A model generated the notes under the pieces. That model was not told where the DNA came from. It made no database searches and saw only the letters and a program-made list of their open reading frames with translations. Below are positions 11,488-21,745 of a stretch of DNA of 60,000 nt, piece after piece. Origin of the DNA: Antedon mediterranea (lineage: Eukaryota; Echinodermata; Crinoidea; Comatulida; Antedonidae); the NCBI RefSeq assembly GCF_964355755.1, contig NC_092675.1, positions 21,096,912 through 21,156,911 on the forward strand, in the 5' to 3' direction. The position numbers and the translations under genes are program-made. The number at the start of each line of letters is the position of its first letter. The stretch's first letter is position 1.

Positions 11488-13709
11488 CTGGAATACAAGA
11501 AAAAAGTATATATAACAGAACTGTAGAAACAAACAAAAAATGTAGTACTGATACTACACAATTTATTTTCAATATATAATTTGATTTGTTTATATAAATT
11601 TTATTCCAATGATCATGGAGGTACTGAAGAAGTGCTAAAATACACACATTTTTCAATTGTAGATATATATATATATTTCTTCATTTTTCAATGCAAATCT
11701 TCTCATTCATGAACACAATGGACCGAGGGCGCTTCACTGCTCAGCCACAGAACAGATAACGTGAACAATGACATCATACACAGATATGACATCATGCACT
11801 AGTTAACTAATAATCAAGTTCACAACATTAGTAGAACATTTTCAAAAAATATTGCCACCTATGAAGTTAAAATGTTTATAAGTGATCAGTAGGGAAAAAA
11901 ATGACAGATAAAAAAAAATGCAACGATGAAGAAAGGTTTATGGAGTTCAACAAAAGAATGCCTAATAAATAATATCATAGTTAGGAAAAATAATTTATTG
12001 TACTGGAATAAAAAATGCAGTTTATTCTGAAGACCAGTGGTACTGTAGAGAGATTTAGCACCGTGGAGGGATTAGTATAAAGTGAATTAAATGGTAGTTG
12101 CACTGAGTTGAATGATACAGGATTAATCGACAATAAATATAGGGTACTATTGAAAATGAATCAAAAGGTTTGTAATTAGTACATAAATTCCAGACCTATA
12201 AATTCACAGACAATTTAGATAGGTGGGTGAACATGGAAGGATGAGTAATAGTTGATAGCGTGTGCGTACAGGCTCGGGAATGACCGACCAACGCGGTAAT
12301 TAATTGTAACAGTGGCACGGTAATAATACGCATCCATGAAAGATTAAGTAGGACAATAACATATGCCGTCTAGAAGACACAGAGCACATAATGAAAACTT
12401 TGAGATAAGTAGGTAACACAGGTTTTACACAATAAAGACAACTAATTAGAAGGGTTTATGATCTGCGGAAGGTTAAATGATGAAGTGATTAAACTGTTTT
12501 GTTAACATTTTTACAGGTTTACCAAGTCTTGTTTGTGTTTAACAATAGAAAGAATGTAGTTAGATAAAGGTATTTAAATATTATTTTCTAGCTTTCACAT
12601 TAAACTAATACAGTAGAATGATTCATTCAGTTTAGGATAATTAAAAAAGGTGTCTCAAACCTCTTAAATAAGAATTACCAAGAAATACACACAAAAACAA
12701 CCTTAATACTAGGAAAAAAGTATTATATTGAATAGCAGTACTCGGATTACAAAAGTAGACATTAGTTAATTATCCCAATTATTTAGAAAACCATTCTGAA
12801 TTTGGAGGGGACCTAAATATATAAATAAAAATAAATAATATATTATATTTTTGTATCGCTTTTAAACTCGGAGGATATCTGACCGACATTGGCTTCTGAT
12901 AGACTATACCAAAGGTGTGCAAACACTCTGTTACAGAGATCATCTCTACTCTCTTGGGACACTACCATTATTGGTTTAGTGAGAATTTATCATCCGCCAA
13001 CAACTCAACATTAAATATTCCTCTAACACTTGTTTTTTTTTTTTCATGCTTAAGCCGCTTATCAATTGATTAGACATAAACGGCTGCTTAAAGTGTTTTT
13101 GTTGCCACTTTGCTGTCTATTTGCTAACTCCTCGTAGCTCTTCATGCGGGACATCGCTTTCTGGTTTGGTTCATTATTATTCTTTTTTTGTCACTTCGTA
13201 TTTTATATAATGTTTGTTCAACAACAATTGAATTTTTATCTAGTATCATGACCGTCATTAATAGTGGGTGGTTGATTCTTCAAAGAACCTAATTTAATGA
13301 TTTCCTTTGAAATGATGTAATGAAAATTGGACATTTAACATAGCTTTTTTTAGCTCTTACCCTCCAGTGGCGTAATGGCTATGAGTGCTCACTGGCTAAA
13401 CTCAGTGGCCCAAGAGCTTAAGGGCTCCAAGAGCATGAGAAGCCCAATGCAATTATGCAAAGTTTGAGGGCCCTTAGAAATGCTAAACTAGGGGCCCCTG
13501 GGTTACGTCACTGCTCTTACAATAAAACCCATGTAATAACATTGGTTAATACTTGTTCAAAGGATGCTTGTTGGTATATACGGATGTTTAATTATGATCT
13601 ATTCATTCTCATAGTCCTGGTTCCATGCTAAATACCAATCAATTCCCTAAGGAATTGCCAAATAGCGGAGCAAGTCCATAAGGAAGTGGCTTATGGCGCA
13701 AAAACTTAC
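11488..13709 (-). other. Tcf/Lef intron inside the HMG box (2.2 kb)
   Basis: Contains a hAT-like MITE at 13365-13513. Two patches richer in GC and less simple than the background lie at about 12220-12480 and 12880-13190; they could be intronic regulatory sequence. No exon was seen between the two HMG-box halves, and none is expected because the protein continues GRR-WHAL without a gap. Confidence 0.8.
13365..13513. mobile_element. hAT-like MITE in the HMG-box intron
   Basis: This 149-bp element begins CAGTGGCGTAA and ends TTACGTCACTG, giving 11-bp inverted ends of the CAGTGRCGTAA type characteristic of hAT elements. The 8-bp words CTCTTACC (13354-13361) and CTCTTACA (13514-13521) flank it and look like a hAT 8-bp target duplication, with three extra bases on the left. 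Interior motifs include GGGCCC and AGAGCTTAAGGGCTC. There is no coding capacity. Confidence 0.75.
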
Positions 13710-13872
13710 CCTTCTACCAAGAATTTGATTGATAGCAGCACTTTCTTTTAGTGTACATTCCTTCACAACCTGCGCCCTCATCTCTTTCATATACAACATA
13801 AATGCGTTTAGAGGTTTCTTAACATGTGGGCGCTTCTTTTCAGGGGGTCTAGGGGCTTCCTTCTCTCGTTCC
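13710..13872 (-). CDS. tcf/lef: Tcf/Lef exon D (first half of HMG box)
   Basis: This 163-nt exon is one base (completing AGG, arginine) plus 54 codons. It reads [20 protein letters not shown], then [18 protein letters not shown], then [16 protein letters not shown]. The acidic/basic linker leads into the HMG box, whose first helix and start of helix 2 are nearly identical to vertebrate TCF/LEF ([34 protein letters not shown]). Changes are N to Q after the alanine and A to K before the glutamate. [10 protein letters not shown] carries the DNA-minor-groove contacts and the intercalating methionine region typical of the fold. The acceptor is TTTCAAAACAG and the donor is AGG followed by GTAAGT (consensus). 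The intron falls between GRR and WHAL. Confidence 0.98.
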
Positions 13873-15587
13873 CTGTTTTGAAAAAAATAAATAAAACCAT
13901 TATTATATTATACTATATTAATGTTGATTTTGAATGTGTATACATAAGCATAATAAGTATGTATAATGCATAAAGTTTGGGAGCGTGTACAGGTAATACC
14001 CATTTCATTTTGATCCTCAGATGTATGCCCATATGCACTGGTCAATTCAGTTTCAAAGTTCAATATAGTAAAACCACCATAACAACTTTAAAACATTATA
14101 TTTTCGTTTTCATTTTAAAAAATCTTGTCGTTTAAGATAATTCAATTCAAGACTTCATAAAGGAGTAAAGAAGTCATAAACTAGGTTTAAATACATAACC
14201 TTTTCTATAATTCAAAAACTGACTGTATCAGACAGCCAATTACCAATAGATTTGTTTAACTTACTTAAGTAAGAGATACAAAGAAAATTGTATCGTAATA
14301 AATACATTGTACTCAAGTCATTGAATGATACTGACAAGTTGGCTAAAGACGGGTAATAAAACAAATACATATCACTTAGGAAGATAATCAAATAAAAATG
14401 ATACGTAACAATGTTGTGAACCCACACTGCAAACCTCACACACAAAAGAATTAGGGTATATAAACAATTGAAAAGAATGAAAGTGACAAGTATAGTGTGT
14501 AGTCTAGATACGTGTTAAACCTTAACAGAATCTCAAAGATGATGAGTTACTGTATAGCATTGGATTTAGAAACAATTCATTCAACACAATGTTGTATAAA
14601 TGGATGGTAATGAATTTGAACAAGCTTGATGAAAAGCTTGAAGATAGATGTGTGACCCACATGAAGGCCTTTACATGTGTAACGTTTTTGTTTCCAACGT
14701 AATGATTTATCTTTATGGCCAACGAAATGGATGTCATGTGATCGTGTCTAACGGCGAATCATTCATTGAAAGCCATCGAGAGTTTCGTCTAATGGACACG
14801 AATGTATAAGTATAATTGGTAGTGGACTGGTCATAAAATGACCAATATTTTGTTAGAAAACCTTAAAAAATTGCTGCAATAACTAAACTAATGTTAGAAA
14901 TATGTTCAGTATAATATAATATTATTCTATGTGATTTGATTTTACACTGTCAAATGCACATTTATATAACTTTTTATTTCAATGTTATAAATTTAATTTT
15001 TTTTTAACAGATGGTTTGTATCAGAAACAATGAAATAAATTAAATGCAATAACAAAATTGTGACATAATTTTGCATTGAAACATGTTAGAAATTAAGTGA
15101 ATTTCGAAGAGTTAAAACTATGTTAAACTTTTTGAATATAAAAATGTTTAATGCAATTTATTGAAGAAACATTTAGGAATTTAGAATAGGTAATAAATAC
15201 AGATATAGTTGTCCTAGGTTAAAGAACATTTTCAAAATAGGCAATACTACAAAAGGGACCTCTGAGACCATCAGGCTTAAGCTGCGTTTACACTTGTTCC
15301 TTAAGCTGCTTTCACACTTGTGTCATATTCAAGTGTGAATATTTCTTACAGTCAACTGTCATCTGAGTAGAATGATAAATGTGAATAAAGTAGAAACCAC
15401 TTTAAGGGTACACCTTCAGAACCTAACAAATTGTCCCCTTAAAAGAGGTTTCCACTGAGTAGGGATTGGCTGTAGTGTTAAAACATATATAGCTTATCTT
15501 TCCATTCACTGGAAATTTTGTAGGGCTGTCTCAAAGGAGGGTTTTACTGTACTAAACAATAATCATAAAAATGACACACATACATAC
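13873..15587 (-). other. Tcf/Lef intron between exons C and D (1.7 kb)
   Basis: The stretch from about 15400 to 15555 resembles a decayed pogo/Tigger-type repeat (listed separately). Around 15280-15330 a 24-bp segment beginning TTAAGCTGC is tandemly doubled. Otherwise AT-rich with no exon seen. The acceptor facing exon D is TTTTTTTCAAAACAG. Confidence 0.75.
15400..15555. repeat. Degenerate pogo/Tigger-like element remnant
   Basis: On the minus strand the segment starts ACAGTAAAACCCTCC and later contains CAGTGGAAACCTC and AAGGGGACAA. These resemble the CAGTRRAACCTC termini and the short pseudo-palindromic repeats (AGAGGT...CCCCTTA) of pogo/Tigger-type Tc1-mariner elements. There is no transposase coding and the boundaries are vague. 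The identification comes from remembered family ends and should be treated as tentative. Confidence 0.35.
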
Positions 15588-15791
15588 CTATCATTGTGTT
15601 GATGTATTTCATGTTTACCACTGAGTGATAACGCTGGATGTGGGGGCATCCCAGGTAGGTGCATGGCTGGATGTGATGGGGGTAAACCTGTAGGTGCTAG
15701 TCTAGGTATGCTAGCAGCACTTACAGAAAGAGGTGAAGAATACGGTGACCTCAATGTCGTAGAAGAGAAGGGATAAAAGGGCTGTCGTTGC
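15588..15791 (-). CDS. tcf/lef: Tcf/Lef exon C (proline-rich region before HMG box)
   Basis: This 204-nt exon first completes the tryptophan codon (TG+G). It then encodes 67 codons, QRQPFYPFSSTTLRSPYSS through PLSVSAASIPR to HEIHQHND, plus AG. It aligns by eye with the LEF1 stretch GWQGQPVYPITGGFRQPYPSSLSVDTSMSR: note W-Q-x-QP-x-YP, R-x-PY, SLSV/PLSV and the SR/PR after an alanine/serine run. A proline/histidine-rich segment follows (LPPSHPAMHLPGMPPHPA), like HHMIPGPPGPHTTGIPHPA. No KxE sumoylation motif such as the vertebrate VKQE is evident. The acceptor is TTTCATTTCAG, a good polypyrimidine tract. The donor is TAG followed by GTATGT. The AG+G split gives arginine at the junction with exon D. 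Confidence 0.95.
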
Positions 15792-15856
15792 CTGAAATGA
15801 AAGAAATTTAAAAAAAATAAAGATTATTTTGTATTATTTGTAATAATAGCAGTATA

Positions 15857-15884
15857 ACCATGGAGGTATTTATACCTCCATGGT
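15857..15884. repeat. Perfect hairpin 66 nt upstream of a Tcf/Lef 3' splice site
   Basis: ACCATGGAGGTAT and its exact reverse complement are separated by TT, a 28-bp near-perfect palindrome. In the transcript it lies 66-93 nt before exon C, just outside the usual branch-point zone. Confidence 0.85.
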
Positions 15885-17465
15885 ATAACATGTTATTTAA
15901 AGTAAATTTCTCTAGTGACAATTCTTTTGAGAACAATTCTAGTACTGGGCTGGAGACAGAAATGATTCATTTACTATTAGTTAGTCACCAAGCGAAATGT
16001 TAACATAATATGAGAGTATCACACTGTAGTCTTAGGGGGCCTGGTTAACAAAATTTAGGGGGTTTGTAATCTACTCGGATTGCATCAACAATGTATTTAT
16101 CAAAAATCTTAAATTAGTGAGTGAGATTATTCAAACTGGGATTATACTATCATATCAGGTATATTTTAATTTATATTCGGTTGATTTGATAAACAATAAT
16201 GCAACCCTTTGTTCTATGCTAAACCATTTTCCTAAAATGTTACCAGGCTATTAACGATCCTCTATTTCATAGATATTTTCCTATACCTACTGGACAGAAA
16301 TTACATTTTCTATTTACTGGTATTTAAGAAGTGGTCCCTTGCTAAACATGACTGTAAATCACATTTCCCTACAGACCTTAACACACATACATTTATGATA
16401 ATTATAACGGATCACACGTACAATGATCTAAATAGCCATAGGCTTAACTCATTATAAGACCTTTCAGAGTGCCACGCAATCGTCAAAACTGATATTTCTG
16501 GAACATTCAAGGACCATAGCAAAAGTACAGTGACAAATCTGCCATTAGGCAATACACGCATTAATAGATGATTATGGTTTGAGCAGTTATTATTAGAGTA
16601 CTACTAGTCAAACACCAGTGCTTTTATATATCTCTGCAATACAAGTCATCAGTTATATAACCTTGCTCAAATCCAGATTAATCCTTGTTTTTTAGTTCTT
16701 ATTAGACTATTTATAATCCATGTCTGTTTGAGTACATTGAACTGAGATTGGATGGTGCGGAACTAATATCATTATATACTGGTTTAATAACCACTGGTAT
16801 TACAGTATTATTCATTCATTCATTCATTCATTCACTGTTTTGGTCAATGATTGGTCAAAAGTAATTGTTGTACTGCTACTCTATACTCCTACCATCCTTA
16901 ATAAAATGATTCTACTGCAGTTACTGCAGAAACTACATTTACCTTTAAATGCAATTTACAATTACCAAGTTTTTTGGAGTAAATCAGACACTCTTTTATT
17001 CCAGTGACTACCTCATAAATTATACATCAAAACAAACTAAAATCAGACATTTATTGCAGTAAAAAAAAAATGCATTTTGTAAAGTAACTGCAGTAGAATA
17101 ATAACATGGTCTATTTAGATAGTGTCACTATAAACTGTAGTGTGTTGCCAATGAAATACATAATATTCTTTATACAACCAAATTGAAATAACACAATTTA
17201 ACATGGTAGTGGAGCCACATGAATAGCGCCACCAATATGTTATTAATTTCCTTAGTAAATATAACATTGATGTAACTACGCATAACAATTTAAATGACTT
17301 ACGTCTCTGAATCTGATAACTCAAATTGTCATAAATCTAACTAATGATATCGATAATACATGAATCAGAATACGAACAGTGTTAATTAACAGTAAAATCA
17401 AATGTTAATCAAATGATTAAACCCTATATAAATCTGATACTTTAACTAAAATATGACTATAGATA

Positions 17466-17655
17466 TTTCTATGTTATAACCATTGAGACATTATCTACAG
17501 TACTATGTAACCATTGAGACATTATCTCTATGTAACCATTGAGACATTATCTCTATGCTATAACCATTGAGACATTATCTCTATGTAACCATTGAGACAT
17601 TATCTCTATGTAACCATTGAGACATTATCTCTATGTAACCATTGAGATCTCTATG
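17466..17655. repeat. 25-bp minisatellite (CCATTGAGACATTATCTCTATGTAA type)
   Basis: Six full copies and one partial copy of a unit built from CCATTGAGACATTATCT followed by CTATGTAA. Some copies carry a 3-bp GCTATAA variant. Each unit has GAGACATTATCTC-type internal dyad symmetry. It lies in the large Tcf/Lef intron. Confidence 0.9.
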
Positions 17656-17659
17656 ATAT

Positions 17660-17935
17660 ATTGTGACCGTAGAGTTAATTATTGTCTATATAAATATAGA
17701 TATATTATCTTTATATGACCATAGATATATTATCGCTATAAGAAAATAGAGATTTTACCTCTATGATATGACCATAGAGATTTTACCTCTATGATATGAC
17801 CATAGAGATTGTACCTCTATGATACGACCATAGATATATTACCTCTATGATATGACCATAGAGATTGTACCTCTATAATACGACCATAGATATATTACCT
17901 CTATGACAAGACAAAAGAGATATAACAGTATTTCT
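17660..17935. repeat. 28-bp minisatellite of self-complementary units
   Basis: Adjacent to the 25-bp array, the sequence switches to a 28-bp unit of the form GACCATAGAGATTTTACCTC followed by TATGATAT. It is repeated about five times cleanly and more loosely on both sides. CATAGAG and CTCTATG inside each unit are inverted repeats, so the array could form a row of hairpins. The shared ATAGAG/CTCTAT words suggest a common origin with the neighbouring array. Confidence 0.9.
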
Positions 17936-19531
17936 ATGATATGATTTTTTTTTTGGTGAAATAGAAGAATTCAAGCCATTTTATGTTTAATCCACTACTT
18001 AGGAAGTAGATATACATTTAACAGTGGAATGAGTTGTTTAATAGCCAATCTGCAGGATATGGAAAAAAAAAATATGCTGGACTTTTAAATTCTCACTTTC
18101 ACATGGTAATTTTGCTATAAAAAGCGGTTGTGTTAAAAGATACGTGGTGTAATATGTAGGCCAGTGCGACAAGGTCTATAGGTTGTCAAAGCAAATGGAT
18201 TCTAGAATCGCCTACAAATGGATCGCAATAAAAAAAAAACTGGTAATACTGAAATTTATTATGCAATTAAAATATTACCACTGCCATGAATGATTTATAC
18301 GAGATGCAATTCCATAATAGCATTTACAAACATTTCTAGGTGCAGTAATTAAAAGTGAGCTTAATTTTGAAATCAACCAAGCATGAAGAATTAACTGCTA
18401 TATTGTAAAGTGTTAACAATCTGTGGGAATACACTGAACATATGATTTATGTTTCAAAATGTATCGGTAAAAAAAGGTGATGTACAAAAGATGTTTGTTA
18501 GGGAAAAATTGTGGAGCTAGTACGGTAGATTGTCAGATTGTATTAGGCTATTGTTCTTTCAACGACACCACTTAATGCCTGTAAAGACAGTGGAGAAATA
18601 ATCATAGTATTAAGTAAACGCATAAAATGCATAAATCGCATTGATGATGTTTTACAAACGCTAAGTGAATATTAATGAATTCTTTATTCTGATATTGATA
18701 CGTCTATTGTTGTAAAATTGAGAAATCTATCCGATTTGTCTCTATTCATCATTACAAAACATTAAAAAAGAGGATAACATTTCAAAATAAATATAAAATG
18801 ACATCTTAAACAATTTAGCATTTAATATTTAAACAAACTTTAATTGAATTTGATTTGCATTAAAAGGGGCTTTTTCTTACTAATTAAGAATTACTAATTC
18901 AATATTATCAATGAATGGGTACTATGTAAACTAATAAACAAAGGGCTTGAACAAATGGACGGAAGAAGAAATATTTTAGAAAATTGAATACAAAACTAGG
19001 AAGCTAAATGGAATATAAATATTAAAGCCAAAGGTCAAAATGTATCACTTATAATAATAGAAAGCTACTTTAAAATAATTAAAAATAATTTATCATTCAC
19101 GCTGATCACTTATAGTACACCGATACCTACTACATAAATTGAAAAAAATAATAATTAAAAATAATCCAGAGACCGAATTATATTTGGTATATCTCACATC
19201 ACCTAATTTCTTATCTAAGAAGTATGTTTTACCAGGTAGCTGTAGCTAGTAGAGAATGTTTCAAAAAGTTAATTAAGAATGGGTAGAAAACTAAAACAGT
19301 AATTTTAGGTACCCAGATCTTCTTAGATGGGTTGTTTACAATTAGGTTGGCTGGGTAGAAGAAGGTGGTGGCCCCACTGCGCCCAATGAACAGGACTTCT
19401 TTGTAAAGAAGAAAGACTATCCTGTTCTGTATACATTTTAAAACTTAAATCCAACGGCAAGAATGGAAACAGTATGGTAATTACCATGCTATGCTAACTA
19501 CCAAGGTATATGTAAATACCAAGTAAAGTGT

Positions 19532-19680
19532 GGTTCCCACTAGGCTGTAACGCAAGGACGTAAACGCAACGCAAGCGTGTTGACCAATGACAAAGCGACA
19601 GTTCGAATAATCCGCCTCTTGTGATTGGTCAAATCAGTTACGTTGCGTTACATCCCTGTATTATGTCTCTAGTGGGAACC
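19532..19680. mobile_element. MITE with GGTTCCCACTAG ends
   Basis: This 149-bp element has GGTTCCCACTAG at the left and CTAGTGGGAACC at the right as a perfect 12-bp terminal inverted repeat. Further inside, TGTAACGCAAGGACGTAA is mirrored imperfectly by TTACGTTGCGTTACATCC. The interior is CpG-rich, unlike the intron around it. No coding. Confidence 0.85.
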
Positions 19681-20737
19681 AAGCATTATAGAGCCCACAA
19701 ACATGAAATATTGAAAACATAACCCCTTCAAGAAACTGTCTGTTATCCTACTAAACCAATCAAGTTAATATACTTAATGACAACTTGTACCATTACCTAA
19801 TATCATCGTATTATCTACCATAATCAATATTTCTAATAAACTAACGAAACTTTAAGTAATATTAAGAAATTGTGACAACAACCATCAATACCTTGGGCAT
19901 ATTGAACCAATAATGTGTTAAGATTACATAGAGTAATATTGAAGAAGCAATATAATCCATGCTGGACAGTATGGTTCTATTCTTTCATAACAATTAAGTT
20001 AATTTTTAACATAAAAGTAATTTGTTCATAGCCATAACGTGTGAATTAATGCAGTATCTTTTTAGTATACCGTACTACTAGCAAAATAAAGAATTATAGG
20101 CTTTCTATAAAAAAAACCACACACATCTGCAGATCTTATAGGTTGTGCCATATATCTATATCTAAGCTACAATTTTAGACTAGAAAGCTCCTTTCCTTTG
20201 AACCAAATACTCGATATGCACTGGTTTACTTATTATTGGTGCAGACGAGTTAGATACAGTTAGTCTGCAAGGGGCGCAACTTAAAACACGTTCCACACAC
20301 CAAAATATGCTTTGCTATGATAGCACTAAAGCTTTAAATTTTAGTCTTTATTATATGGCTGGTGGTAGTGCCACCATTTTTGGTACAAGGTTAGTAAGTA
20401 ATTTTTAAGGCAATATAGGTTATATCCCACTACATTTTGGTCAATATAAATATTAGTGCTTTACTGGTACAGTTTGCCACTAATAAATAGCAGCAGATAC
20501 AATCCCTACGTGAGTCATGCTTTCATTTCTTTTAGTACAAATAATTGAATGAATGAGATGAATGAACTAAAGTTTGGGCTTAAATACTTAACTAACAAAC
20601 AGTATATTTGTTCTACTTACAACAAAAGAGGTTAAATTTATACCAGCCATTGTCCGGCAACGATGGTAAAGAGTTTCTTTATTATTACATTTATTAACAA
20701 ACATTTTAATTTTAGATAAACAGATATTAAAAGTAAA

Positions 20738-20891
20738 GCTTTTACACTATCAAACTTTATGTTACAAAAAATGGAATGTGCCCATACATGATGATGTGAT
20801 GATGATGATCACTAACATATTTGGGCATATGACTGCCATATTTGGACATATCACTTTTTTTGTCAAACTTGTTTGATAGTGTAGACAGAGC
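20738..20891. mobile_element. MITE family A, copy 2, next to Tcf/Lef exon B
   Basis: About 154 bp. The ends are AAAGCTTTTACACTATCAAAC (21 bases in the sequence; core TTACACTATCAAAC) and GTTTGATAGTGTAGACAGAGC, matching the copy at 7440-7595. Internal landmarks GTGCCCATA and TTTGGACATATCAC are shared between copies. The left end has lost a few bases of the CTCTGTC terminus. The right end lies only 28 bp from the donor of exon B. Confidence 0.85.
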
Positions 20892-20919
20892 TTAATTAAA
20901 ATTGGCACCAAATTCTTAC

Positions 20920-21007
20920 CATTGCACATATTCAAGGGGACTATATGGTCCTGGAGACAAGGGATAAAATGGTCCAATATCCCCAGCATGTCTTGACCGT
21001 GGTATAC
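20920..21007 (-). CDS. tcf/lef: Tcf/Lef exon B (FYPLSPG motif)
   Basis: This 88-nt exon completes the glycine split from exon A (G + GT) and encodes 28 codons, IPRSRHAGDIGPFYPLSPG then PYSPLEYVQ, plus TG. It matches the conserved TCF/LEF core (DPKTGIPRP...YPLSPG...GW), including the invariant YPLSPG and the tryptophan completed in the next exon. The acceptor is TTTTTACAG; the donor is ATG followed by GTAAGA. With 2 + 84 + 2 nt its phases fit both neighbours exactly. This proline-rich stretch is a linker with no fold of its own. A MITE (20738-20891) starts 28 bp into the following intron, unusually close to this donor. Confidence 0.93.
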
Positions 21008-21648
21008 CTGTAAAAACAATACTCAAACTCAGTCATGTACAGTATTACAAAACAGAAAAACTAGTAAAGAAACCAGTAAACGTTAGCAAAAATATTTAAG
21101 ATATTATGCAAAAACACGATTAAAATGTTAACGTAAACTGGCAAGTTCAAGTAAATTCGAACACAAATAATGATGTTTCCCATATTCCCCTTGAGGGTAT
21201 ACTAAACAAAGATAAAATGGCATCCTAGTATGTAAGAATATGAATATAAAATAGGTAATGGAGTTGAATACCAAGTGAAAAGAAATAAGTGCCAAAAAAG
21301 AGAGAAAATCATATGAATTGAGACTAGAATATTTGTTACAATAGATCAACCGTTAATATAAACTAGAGTAAACTCTAACACTATCGCAGTGGAAAGAGTG
21401 AGCCGATTTGGAGGCTAGGAACAATCAAATATGGCGGCATCTTATCGGCCAATCTGATACGCCAGTATAAAGTCACACCAACTACAGTACAGCCTGCAGC
21501 ATGTTCAGTGTATCAACATTTAGTGTATGAGAAAATTCAACAGATTTTTTATTTCACCACCACAAAAGTAATTTTATATAAATTGTATTTGTAAAAAAAC
21601 AAGAGTATACTAATTTACTTTAAGTTTTAATATCATTTTTTAGAGTAC
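21008..21648 (-). other. Tcf/Lef intron between exons A and B (641 nt)
   Basis: GTACTC donor and TTTTTACAG acceptor. The centre (about 21380-21480) is richer in CpG and contains, on the plus strand, AATATGGCGGC next to CGGCCAATC, a YY1/CCAAT-like pairing. No open exon with splice sites was seen. Confidence 0.8.
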
Positions 21649-21745
21649 CTGTTTTTGGATCAATTTCTAATGGAGCTGTAAGCGGTGGTTGCATCAACAA
21701 TGGGCCATGTGGGCTCCCGGGATGTACCACAGACATCTTGCTGCC
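21649..21745 (-). CDS. tcf/lef: Tcf/Lef exon A (central region start)
   Basis: This 97-nt exon encodes 32 codons plus one base. It begins GSKMSVVHPGSPHGP and ends PLEIDPKT, with the G of the next glycine codon. The segment corresponds to the SNKVPVVQPS...DVNSK/DPKTG region of vertebrate LEF1/TCF, which lies between the beta-catenin-binding domain and the proline-rich core and takes part in Groucho interaction. The acceptor reads TTACAG immediately before GGCAGC. The donor is ACAG followed by GTACTC, a slightly weak but canonical GT. The exon opens in phase 0, so the preceding unseen exon must end on a codon boundary. It is shorter than the vertebrate counterpart because the HPLTPLITYS block is reduced to a few residues (LLMQPPLTAP). 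Assignment rests on the DPKTG junction and on perfect phase with the next exon. Confidence 0.85.

Larger units (their letters stand above)
15792..20919 (-). other. Tcf/Lef intron between exons B and C (5.1 kb)
   Basis: This is the largest seen intron of the gene. It holds a MITE at 20738-20891, a second MITE at 19532-19680, two minisatellites at 17466-17935, a perfect hairpin at 15857-15884 near the acceptor, and an (ATTC)n microsatellite near 16812-16831. The rest is AT-rich with no recognisable exon. Phase continuity between exons B and C makes an obligatory missed exon unlikely. Confidence 0.8.
10052..21745 (-). other. tcf/lef: Tcf/Lef gene, partial (5' exons not seen), minus strand
   Basis: This is the span of a TCF/LEF HMG-box gene. 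The family binds CTTTGWW sites in Wnt target enhancers, represses with Groucho, and activates once beta-catenin docks at its N-terminus. Five confident exons at 21649-21745, 20920-21007, 15588-15791, 13710-13872 and 11322-11487 join with matching phases (0/1, 1/0 complement, TG+G, AG+G, 0) to give 239 codons plus one base with no stop. The introns are 641, 5128, 1715 and 2222 nt. The low-coordinate end rests on a less certain last exon at 10052-10140. The N-terminal beta-catenin-binding segment was not found up to 60000, so the promoter is probably far upstream or outside the window. The order and spacing of motifs resemble vertebrate LEF1/TCF7 most closely. Confidence 0.93.
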
